Shown here one piece after another: positions 14,201 through 18,773 of a DNA stretch of 18,773 nucleotides. Position 1 is the stretch's first letter. Every line of letters begins with the position of its first letter. This DNA is from Candidatus Altarchaeales archaeon. Its GTDB lineage: Archaea > Altiarchaeota > Altiarchaeia > IMC4 > SCGC-AAA252-I15. Position numbers and translations under genes: made by a program. The stretch spans positions 1 to 18,773 of the forward strand of contig WJJK01000152.1 of the NCBI GenBank assembly GCA_014729705.1, given 5' to 3'. The notes beneath the pieces were generated by a model, which was not told the DNA's origin, did no database searches, and saw only the letters and a program-made list of their open reading frames with translations.

Positions 14201-14377
14201 CTCCACGTGGTGTAGGGCGGGTGGGGCGTTTGCGGTGGGCGGTCCCTCAAGGAAGCTAAACAATTCTCCCCTCTTTTTTCGGAGGGTTTTCTCCGGTATG
14301 CCCTTATCCCGCCAGTAGCCTAGTATCTTTTTCTCTAACTCTACTGGATTATACTCCCCAACCTCCTGGCTGCCCAT
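11273..14377 (-). CDS. ileS: Isoleucyl-tRNA synthetase with altered HIGH motif
   Basis: Class I synthetase, 1034 residues from the ATG at 14377; a TTG three codons upstream is less likely. The catalytic core has GPPTAN, then ALHH (54-57) where most enzymes have HxGH, FKDL, and KMSKS at 590-594. The CP1 editing domain shows WTTTPWTLLSN (221-231) and GTGIVHIAPAFGEDDYN (311-327). Zinc-type cysteine pairs occur at CTRC (181-184), CWRC (388-391) and CMEC (460-463), with CGCG at 501-504. DWSLSRNRFWGTPLPIW is intact. The C-terminal half holds the anticodon-binding helices and a tail typical of the longer IleRS2 group. The xxHH motif is discussed under findings. It is divergent from rfcS. Confidence 0.96.
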   Translation of the reverse strand: MGSQEVGEYNPVELEKKILGYWRDKGIPEKTLRKKRGELFSFLEGPPTANAPPALHHVEVRVFKDLVNRFQNMRGFRVPRKAGWDCHGLPVEVQVEKKLGLKSKKQIIDYGVDRFVEQCRESVFSHIKKWDELTDRMAYWIDLQQPYVTMDNDYIESVWWSLKQIHEKGLLYEGHRVVPYCTRCGTPLSSHEVALGYQSVKEQTVIVSFPVKEEDFSLLAWTTTPWTLLSNVALAVNPEIEYAKILFRGEKYVLASNLAENRFPDAEILERFRGQELKGLEYHPLFNHFIGKLDKPAWRVVSAPFVTTEEGTGIVHIAPAFGEDDYNVAAEHDLAFVNPIDEEGNFTEEIPELQGVFAKDADEKIIGFLGEMQRLITQYPYEHDYPFCWRCKKPLLYYAMKSWFIKVTEVADRLMMKNQQISWHPGHIKEGRFGKWLESARDWSLSRNRFWGTPLPIWRCMECGETKVIGSRQELSNHAKEKMPRQLDLHRPYVDEILLSCGCGGNMRREEYVIDCWYDSGSAPFAQFHYPFENKDLFSEHHPYDFISEATDQTRGWFYTLLVLSTILFDEPAYRSCVVGGLLLDENGEKMSKSNQNIIDPWELFDSVGADAVRMHMCSTAPWNAVRFGTQTLNQEVVPTLRTLWNCYRFTARYMALDGFKPEDYENADPTLEVEDKWILSKLADTQDKLTNQIDERNFHHALNHLNEFVIEDFSRWYIKIIRGRLWMEDQCRMNESKTACYKTLIEVFNSLCRLTAPYAPFISEEIYLNLVGGESVHLEDWPSGNRKDEQLLRDMQVAKKVFEAGSNLRQKAGIKLRHPIQKIYVCGGEKIKQSIARVEGVILKQLNAKKIQHTKTLEGASYKASPDFSEIGPIYGRDAPKVAQAIKNNPLEAKKILQTKGKGSLGGFEVGYEMVSEVALVAPEKFEACEFTVLDDTAIVYIETERGRDLILEALARDLIRHIQELRKKRDLKEMDQISVWVSDSPQINEMLGGYKNLIKKETRAQVVEAQENLETKYCLDFEGKHIYYDFSL

Positions 14378-14403
14378 TTTAAGCAATAATATCTACCTGT
14401 GCC

Positions 14404-14414
14404 TTTAATAATAT
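14404..14414. promoter_or_regulatory. TATA region between the divergent ileS and rfcS genes
   Basis: TTTAATAATAT on the plus strand is centred about 36 bases before the rfcS ATG, a suitable TATA position. Read on the minus strand the same bases give ATATTATTAAA, about 27-37 bases before the ileS ATG at 14377. A copy of AGATATTATT follows about 19 bases closer to ileS. The 67-base gap may use one near-symmetric TATA element for both directions. Confidence 0.45.
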
Positions 14415-14444
14415 CTGGTTCTTATTTGTTGTAGACCACAGAAA

Positions 14445-15389
14445 ATGCAGCTTCCCTGGACTGAGAAGTACCGACCGAAAACATTATCCGAGATTGTGGG
14501 ACACACGCCTCTGATACTGCGTCTGCAAGCCTACGTTAAGTCAGGCAACATGCCTCACCTGCTTTTCGCAGGCCCGGCGGGGGTGGGCAAGACCACCGCC
14601 GCAATGGCTATCGCCAATGAACTATACGGGGATGCTAGATCCGATTTCCTTGAGCTTAACGCCTCCGATGAACGGGGAATCGAGGTTGTGAGAAACAAGA
14701 TAAAGGATTTCGCAAGAACCCGCTCCCTTCAAGGCAACTTCAAAATCATTTTTCTGGATGAGGCGGACAGCCTCACAAGCGACGCCCAGAACGCCTTAAG
14801 ACGGACTATGGAGCGCTACACCCGGACCTGCCGATTCATTTTATCCTGTAATTATTCAAGTAAAATCATCGAACCCATACAAAGCCGGTGCTCGGTCTTC
14901 CGCTTCAAAAGACTGCCCAAAGAGAGCATCAGGGAATACATGGAAAAGATTTTGGTGGCGGAGGGGTTGGACTACGATCAAGCGGGTTTGGATGCGGTTT
15001 TATATGTCTCTGAAGGCGACATGCGCCGGTCAATAAACATACTGCAGTCCGCATCCGCCGTGGGTCCCGTGAACGAGGAGAACGTGTTCAGCATCACCAC
15101 CCAGGCAAGGCCGGAGGACATAAAGAAACTGCTTAAGCTTGCCTTGTCTGCGAAGTTCCTTGAGGCAAGATCCCTTCTAGATGATTTGATGCTTAACTGG
15201 GGGTTGTCTGGGGAGGATATTCTCCTTCAGATGAATCGGGAAATCTGGAACCTGGGTGAAGCCTCGGATAAGGAGAAAATAAGGATAGTCGATCAAGTAG
15301 GGGAGGCGAACTTCACGTTGGTTGAGGGCGCCAACGAGAGGATACAGCTTGAAGCCCTTCTTGCAAGGCTAGCCCAGGTAAGGCAATAG
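14445..15389 (+). CDS. rfcS: Replication factor C small subunit (clamp loader)
   Basis: AAA+ ATPase that, with RfcL, opens PCNA and loads it at primer ends. The 314-residue product starts WTEKYRPKTLSEIVGH, the RFC-box I sequence. It has Walker A GPAGVGKTT (43-51), NASDERGIEVVR, Walker B FLDEAD (103-108), the ALRRTMERY helix, sensor 1 in FILSCNYSSKI, and the SRC motif (147-149) with its trans-acting Arg. GDMRRSINILQ follows as sensor 2. The C-terminal collar helices are present. It starts a plus-strand gene group; the next gene begins 2 nt after its stop. Confidence 0.96.
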   Translation: MQLPWTEKYRPKTLSEIVGHTPLILRLQAYVKSGNMPHLLFAGPAGVGKTTAAMAIANELYGDARSDFLELNASDERGIEVVRNKIKDFARTRSLQGNFKIIFLDEADSLTSDAQNALRRTMERYTRTCRFILSCNYSSKIIEPIQSRCSVFRFKRLPKESIREYMEKILVAEGLDYDQAGLDAVLYVSEGDMRRSINILQSASAVGPVNEENVFSITTQARPEDIKKLLKLALSAKFLEARSLLDDLMLNWGLSGEDILLQMNREIWNLGEASDKEKIRIVDQVGEANFTLVEGANERIQLEALLARLAQVRQ

Positions 15390-15391
15390 AA

Positions 15392-15823
15392 ATGCCGTTC
15401 ACAGCCTTCCACCTAGGCCCGGCCTTCCTATTAGCAGCGCTACTAACCCCCCTTGCCCTGCCGCCGCTTATAATCGGAAGCATAGCGGTTGACGTTGAAC
15501 CCGCGCTAATACTTGTTTTGGGGCTTGACCTTCCCCTACACGGTTTTCTGCACAGCCTACTCTTTGGCGTTCTCCTGGCTTTTATTCTGTCTTTCATCTA
15601 CAGCTTCCTTTTAGGCCAGAAGTTTATTTTCGTTTTCTTCTTCATGTATTTAGGCCATACGGTGCACGTGATCCTTGATTCAATGCTATACTCCGACATT
15701 AAACCCTTCCTCCCCTTCGGATTCAACCCCCTATATGGGCTGCTGTCTTCTATTCAGGTGACGGTTTTTTGTGTTTTATGTTTCATAACCTCCATAATAA
15801 TATTTATTTTTAGGAGAAGATGA
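15392..15823 (+). CDS. Small integral membrane protein, DUF457/YdjM-like
   Basis: The 143-residue hydrophobic protein has about four membrane segments (roughly 8-28, 29-50, 58-88 and 115-138). Polar residues cluster in recognisable spots: PFTAFHLGPA at the start, DVEP, LHGFLHS, GHTVHVILDSMLYSDIKPF. The His/Asp pattern HxxxD with DSxxYxDIxPFxP resembles archaeal proteins of the DUF457/YdjM type, sometimes called membrane-bound metal-dependent hydrolases. Activity is unproven. It starts 2 nt after rfcS and overlaps the next gene by ATGA, so expression is surely linked. Confidence 0.7.
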   Translation: MPFTAFHLGPAFLLAALLTPLALPPLIIGSIAVDVEPALILVLGLDLPLHGFLHSLLFGVLLAFILSFIYSFLLGQKFIFVFFFMYLGHTVHVILDSMLYSDIKPFLPFGFNPLYGLLSSIQVTVFCVLCFITSIIIFIFRRR

Positions 15824-17094
15824 GTTTATTCGGCACCTCAGGCATACGCATGACGGAGGATAGGTTGACTGAGAAATTCAACCTCGAATTAGGCAAAGCC
15901 TTAGGGTCCTACGCAGACTGTGAAGCATGTGCGGTGGGTCGGGATACCCGGGCAAGCGGCCCCAGAATACAGGAGGCATTCGTATCGGGGGTACTGTCGA
16001 CAGGCGTGAACGTCGTTAAAGCAGGCATAGTTTCAACCCCTACCTTGGGTGTTGCGACCGCGGAATACGGTTCGGGTGTTATGGTTACCGCAAGCCATAA
16101 TCCCCCTGAATACAATGGATTCAAATTCTTCTCACCCCAAGGAGCCTTAGACTCGGATTCAGAGTATCAGCTTGAGGGGGTTTACAGGGAAAAAAAATTT
16201 GTTTCAAGGCAGGAGGGAATTTATTGGGAGCAGGATTTCATCGAAAGACACGCGGAATTAATAATATCTAAAACCGGTTACGTGGGTGACAGCGTGAGGG
16301 TGTTGGTTGATTGTGCGGGGGGAGCGGGATCCACCATAACCCCTCAACTACTTGAGAGGATGGGGGCTTCGGTGAGCGCCATAAACACGAGCCAGGATGG
16401 AGTGTTTCCCCATCCCCTTGAGCCTTCAGCCGAAAACCTTGAGGAAACCTGCAGGATAGTGCGTGAAGGGGATTTTGACATAGCCTTCGCCCACGACGGC
16501 GACGCGGACCGGGCCTGCGCAATAGACTCAGACGGTAAACTCATAGAATGGGATAGTTTCCTCTCTGTTTTGGCGTTCGACAAAAAAAGGGTGGTCACCA
16601 CAGTCGACGCTTCAATGAGGTTAAACGAAGTATGCAAAAACGTTGTAATAACCGCAGTAGGCGATGTCGCAGTAGCCCAGGCTGTAAGACAGTATGACGC
16701 GGACTTCGGCGGAGAACCGTCTGGCACATTCATCTTCCCCGACGTCCACATATTCCCTGATGGGGTGGCCACCATAGCGAAGGCAACCAAAATGGTTTCC
16801 GACGGCTTATTCTATAGCTTCCTGCATGAAATACCCTCCTACCCCATGCAGAGGGTTAAAGTCCCCTGCAGGGATGAGGCGAAAAAACAGGCTATGATAT
16901 CCTTGAAGAAGAACCTTGACAGGGAGTACTTCGACTTAGACGGGGTTAGGGTGGAGTTGGATGAGGGTTGGATATTAATACGCCCCTCAGGCACGGAGCC
17001 TTTCATCCGCATAACCTGTGAAGCTAAGGATGAGAAGAAACTATCAAATTACGTGCAGTTGGGCACTAAGTGGGTTAAATCCGCATTACCCTAG
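15820..17094 (+). CDS. Phosphohexomutase (phosphoglucosamine or phosphomannomutase type)
   Basis: Alpha-D-phosphohexomutase that moves a phosphate between C6 and C1 of a hexose or hexosamine, feeding sugar-nucleotide synthesis. All four loops are present in 424 residues: the phosphoserine loop TASHNPPEYNG with Ser92, the Mg loop DGDADR (226-231), the sugar-binding GGEPSG (297-302) and the phosphate-binding RPSGTEP (388-394). The N-terminal LFGTSGIR is typical of archaeal GlmM/ManB proteins, which may act on several sugars, so I give no symbol. An AGGAG sequence lies 3 nt before the start, and the ATG overlaps the stop of the membrane protein gene. Its end overlaps convergent archease by 4 nt. 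Confidence 0.93.
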   Translation: MSLFGTSGIRMTEDRLTEKFNLELGKALGSYADCEACAVGRDTRASGPRIQEAFVSGVLSTGVNVVKAGIVSTPTLGVATAEYGSGVMVTASHNPPEYNGFKFFSPQGALDSDSEYQLEGVYREKKFVSRQEGIYWEQDFIERHAELIISKTGYVGDSVRVLVDCAGGAGSTITPQLLERMGASVSAINTSQDGVFPHPLEPSAENLEETCRIVREGDFDIAFAHDGDADRACAIDSDGKLIEWDSFLSVLAFDKKRVVTTVDASMRLNEVCKNVVITAVGDVAVAQAVRQYDADFGGEPSGTFIFPDVHIFPDGVATIAKATKMVSDGLFYSFLHEIPSYPMQRVKVPCRDEAKKQAMISLKKNLDREYFDLDGVRVELDEGWILIRPSGTEPFIRITCEAKDEKKLSNYVQLGTKWVKSALP

Positions 17095-17504
17095 ATGTCG
17101 CATACCGCCTCAATAATCCAGAACCCGTTTTTTTCCTCCACAACCATCTGGTGGTATGTGACGGCTTTAATCTCGTTTTTTATGGGAGGCAGGTGGCGTG
17201 CTCCATATGTTTCGGCCTTCATGTGTTTTCTTTCAGGCTTTATTTTGATCTTGTATTCGGTTGGAACGTAGTCTTCAAATTGAGCGTAAAACAAGACGTC
17301 TGACAGGAAATCGTGTACAAGCTGCTTATGGGAGTCGTATTCATACTTGAAGACCCGCCTGGAGTTGGGTTTTAAAGTTACTTCGCCCAGGATTTCGGAG
17401 GTCAAGCCCCTTGATGCGGTGATGAGCGCGTCCCCAAGGCTTTTAGCTTCAGCCCTGAACCGCAGGTCTGCCGTGTGATCGAGGAAAACGAATTCGTTTG
17501 CCAC
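17091..17504 (-). CDS. Archease, tRNA ligase activator
   Basis: Archease helps RtcB complete guanylylation and multiple turnovers in tRNA exon ligation; in archaea with intron-containing tRNAs it supports splicing. The 137-residue product starts with GTG. It has FLDHTADLRFRAEAKSLGDAL at the N-terminus with the conserved Asp and His, LVHDFLSDVLF in the middle, and the signature NEIKAVTYHQMVVEE followed by a terminal DI. Length and pattern are those of the family. The 3' end overlaps the phosphohexomutase gene on the other strand by 4 bases. Two intron-containing tRNAs in the same window suit a need for this protein; rtcB is not in view. Confidence 0.93.
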   Translation of the reverse strand: MANEFVFLDHTADLRFRAEAKSLGDALITASRGLTSEILGEVTLKPNSRRVFKYEYDSHKQLVHDFLSDVLFYAQFEDYVPTEYKIKIKPERKHMKAETYGARHLPPIKNEIKAVTYHQMVVEEKNGFWIIEAVCDI

Positions 17505-17526
17505 ATTTATTTGTGTGATTGAGGGG

Positions 17527-17534
17527 ATTTATAG
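17527..17534 (-). promoter_or_regulatory. TATA box for archease, containing the rps27e stop codon
   Basis: CTATAAAT on the minus strand is centred about 27 bases before the GTG start of archease, the distance expected for a leaderless transcript. The stop TAA of rps27e (17529-17531) is inside it. The same arrangement occurs at ileS/rpl21e. Confidence 0.45.
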
Positions 17535-17714
17535 GTTTTTGTCCGCGACTTCGGTGATCTCGGTTTTAACCCGCGTTTTCCCGCCTGTTGACTCGCCCAC
17601 GATTTTATCGCATACGAGGCACTTGATTTTAGTCGCAGCCGACCCGTAGATCACCTGCTCATTCCCGCAGTCTGCGCATCTTACCTTAAGGAAACGGCTT
17701 TTCGTGTCGCTCAT
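17529..17714 (-). CDS. rps27e: Small ribosomal subunit protein eS27 (S27e)
   Basis: Zinc-ribbon protein of the archaeal 30S subunit, 61 residues. It has the family pattern RFLKVRCADCGNEQVIYGSA, then TKIKCLVCDKIVGESTGGK, giving two Cys-x2-Cys pairs for one zinc. Its ATG overlaps the stop of rpl44e as ATGA, so the pair is translationally coupled; rpl44e-rps27e is a conserved archaeal pair. Confidence 0.95.
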   Translation of the reverse strand: MSDTKSRFLKVRCADCGNEQVIYGSAATKIKCLVCDKIVGESTGGKTRVKTEITEVADKNL

Positions 17715-17995
17715 TTCCCTACCTCAACCGTTTTTTTGGTTCGAGCGGAGTATACTTTCTGCCTTTTTTTGTTGCATTCACCGCATTCAAGAAGGAGAAC
17801 GGTTCTCTTACCTATTTTAAACACAGGCTTCTTCGGTGTGCGGGGGCTGCCCCCGTATCCTGCTTTAACCCGTTCATACTGTCTCCTACCCCAGTTCATG
17901 CGTTTTTCCTTGCCCTTCCTGGCTTGACGCACCTTATGTTGGGTGTGTTTTTTGCATTTCGGACAGTTTGTGCGGATCTTGTCTGGAACCTTCAT
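17711..17995 (-). CDS. rpl44e: Large ribosomal subunit protein eL42 (L44e)
   Basis: Zinc-binding 50S protein near the E site, 94 residues from the ATG at 17995. The sequence has KVPDKIRTNCPKCKKHTQHK at the N-terminus, the basic GRRQYERVKAGYGG region and RTVLLLECGECNKKRQ with the second Cys pair. The same frame is open 23 codons further upstream to 18064, but that stretch is hydrophobic, covers the TATA box and overlaps the GINS gene, so the internal ATG is the real start. It is coupled to rps27e downstream. Confidence 0.95.
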   Translation of the reverse strand: MKVPDKIRTNCPKCKKHTQHKVRQARKGKEKRMNWGRRQYERVKAGYGGSPRTPKKPVFKIGKRTVLLLECGECNKKRQKVYSARTKKTVEVGK

Positions 17996-18027
17996 TTTTT
18001 GGTAAAACAGTCTTATTAAAACGCAGT

Positions 18028-18040
18028 ATGTATATAAAAA
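18028..18040 (-). promoter_or_regulatory. TATA box for rpl44e-rps27e
   Basis: TTTTTATATACAT on the minus strand is centred about 39 bases before the rpl44e ATG, which predicts a leader of roughly 13 bases. It sits in the 49-base gap between the GINS stop and rpl44e and is the clearest TATA sequence in the window. Confidence 0.6.
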
Positions 18041-18044
18041 CTCT

Positions 18045-18536
18045 CTAGAGTTTCTCCACCACACCCTGGGTGTTTAGGATCTTTAGTGTTTCAGCAGGCA
18101 GCTGTGTTTTTTCCCCGGATTTAAAGGGTCCAAGAAGCCTTCCGTCTGACGCCTTAAACTGCGGCATATCCCTTATGAAGCGTGCGTTTTCCCTTGGTGT
18201 TGTGATTTCCGCAGGGCAGCTTGGAATGCTTTCATCCGGGTCCTCTTCATAGCATGATAGGGTGTGGTTAAGCTTCCTATAGAGGTTCCCCTCGTTTTCG
18301 CTTAGGTTTTCTGGGGGGTTTTCAGGGTGCGGGCCCATGCAGTGTCGGAGTATCTTGTTTCTCCTCTCCCTTTTTAGTTGGCGTAATACCTCTTTTATGT
18401 TTTCCCTGTATTCCCCCACCCTATCGTCGTTTAACAGCGCCTCTATTTGTTTGTCGAAGTCGGAGGGTAGTTTCTGGATTTTTGAGGAGTTTTTCTCGCT
18501 TCGCCAAAGGCTTTGGAGCGTACCTAAGGAAATCAT
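18045..18536 (-). CDS. GINS replisome subunit, Gins51 (Sld5/Psf1) type
   Basis: GINS joins MCM and Cdc45/GAN in the archaeal replicative helicase. The 163-residue product has an N-terminal helical A domain: SLGTLQSLWRSEKNSSKIQK, LPSDFDKQIEALL, GEYRENIKEVLRQLKRERR and NKIL. An acidic linker around 70-105 precedes a C-terminal B domain, with FKASDGRLLGPFKSGEKTQL, PAETLKILNTQGVVEKL. A-then-B order marks the Gins51 type; Gins23 has the reverse order. It begins 9 nt after the stop of the LonB-like gene, so they are probably cotranscribed. Similarity is by eye and the subunit type is less certain than the family. Confidence 0.82.
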   Translation of the reverse strand: MISLGTLQSLWRSEKNSSKIQKLPSDFDKQIEALLNDDRVGEYRENIKEVLRQLKRERRNKILRHCMGPHPENPPENLSENEGNLYRKLNHTLSCYEEDPDESIPSCPAEITTPRENARFIRDMPQFKASDGRLLGPFKSGEKTQLPAETLKILNTQGVVEKL

Positions 18537-18545
18537 TTTATTTTT

Positions 18546-18773
18546 TTACACGTAGCTTGAACCTGTTTTACCGTATTCGGGGTTTATTATCTCATCTTTC
18601 TCTATACCCTTCCACACGGACCCGTATCTTTGCTGTAGCTGGTATTCTATGGGCCTGGCCTCAATGAGGGCCTGCTTTATGTGTTTTTCTTCGATATACT
18701 CTGCTTCTTCTTCTTTTGCGGTGTCTCCTGCGAGCCTAATCGCCCCCCCAAGATCCCGAAGCCTCATGCTAAG
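18546..18773 (-). CDS. C-terminal part of a LonB-type AAA+ protein ending before the protease domain
   Basis: Only the last 75 codons are in the window; the frame is open to the right edge. LSMRLRDLGGAIRLAGDTA, then EYIEEKHIKQALIEARPIEY and QLQQRY match the AAA+ lid of archaeal LonB, where LRLRDLGG, IVRAAGD and LEKQLADRYIERKKEY are typical. In LonB the next element is the linker and G-VNGLAV start of the Ser-Lys protease domain. Here the chain stops at NPEYGKTGSSYV, and GINS follows 9 nt later, so no protease domain can follow in any frame. It may be a non-proteolytic paralogue or a split Lon. The ATPase core and any membrane insert are outside the window. Confidence 0.7.
   Translation of the reverse strand, partial: LSMRLRDLGGAIRLAGDTAKEEEAEYIEEKHIKQALIEARPIEYQLQQRYGSVWKGIEKDEIINPEYGKTGSSYV

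Noticed and set aside
17996..18064. Longer N-terminus for L44e
   Set aside because: The added residues cover the TATA box and overlap the GINS gene. L44e begins MKVPDKIR or similar.
18546..18773. C-terminus of MCM, which often neighbours GINS
   Set aside because: The LRDLGG, IRLAGD and EYQLQQRY pattern matches the LonB lid and not the MCM lid.
1..18773. CRISPR array, transposase, integrase or intein
   Set aside because: No regularly spaced repeats, no transposase or integrase motifs, and no insertion interrupting any conserved gene were seen.

Overview
The window is archaeal chromosome. It carries archaeal/eukaryote-type ribosomal proteins (L18e, S4, S11, S13, L21e, L44e, S27e), RNA polymerase subunits D and F, Alba, ABCE1/Rli1, the replication factor C small subunit, a GINS subunit, archease, a DUF655 protein and a LonB-type AAA+ protein. 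Two tRNA genes contain introns, there are TATA-like promoters, and gene pairs often overlap by ATGA or GTGA. I cannot fix the lineage. A short RpoD without the Fe-S domain, a non-discriminating-type AspRS and a D-loop tRNA intron would suit a euryarchaeal, Altiarchaeota-like or DPANN-like organism, but this is only a guess.

Layout. (1) 1-2984, minus strand: the conserved archaeal operon rps13-rps4-rps11-rpoD, then an intron-containing tRNA-Leu(GAG), a 206-base structured spacer, and the start of rpl18e, which runs off the left edge. An intron-containing tRNA-Ser(UGA) lies upstream of rps13. (2) 2985-3129: a hairpin-rich spacer without a gene. (3) 3130-7239, plus strand: a metallo-beta-lactamase-fold hydrolase, a HAD phosphatase and an iron-type alcohol dehydrogenase packed together, followed by ABCE1. 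(4) 7240-7900: no intact gene. It holds a decayed HicB-HicA toxin-antitoxin pair and a short frame that may be a further remnant. (5) 7901-14377, minus strand: ileS, then rpl21e-rpoF-DUF655-albA-KH protein-aspS, a compact information-processing cluster. (6) 14445-17094, plus strand: rfcS, a small membrane protein and a phosphohexomutase with 2-nt spacing or 4-nt overlap. (7) 17091-18773, minus strand: a LonB-like AAA+ protein (C-terminal part only) and GINS, then rpl44e-rps27e, then archease, which converges on and overlaps the phosphohexomutase by 4 nt.

Most genes serve translation, transcription or replication, and the order is conventional. The parts worth a second look are: the D-loop intron in tRNA-Leu; a duplicated 3' end of that tRNA with palindromic structure between the copies; copies of the tRNA-Ser acceptor-stem sequence around that gene; the decayed hicBA locus; an IleRS with an altered HIGH motif; an AspRS with residues typical of non-discriminating enzymes; a Lon-type ATPase that ends where the protease domain should begin; and TATA boxes that contain the upstream gene's stop codon. 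I did not find a clear, intact, undescribed multi-gene system.
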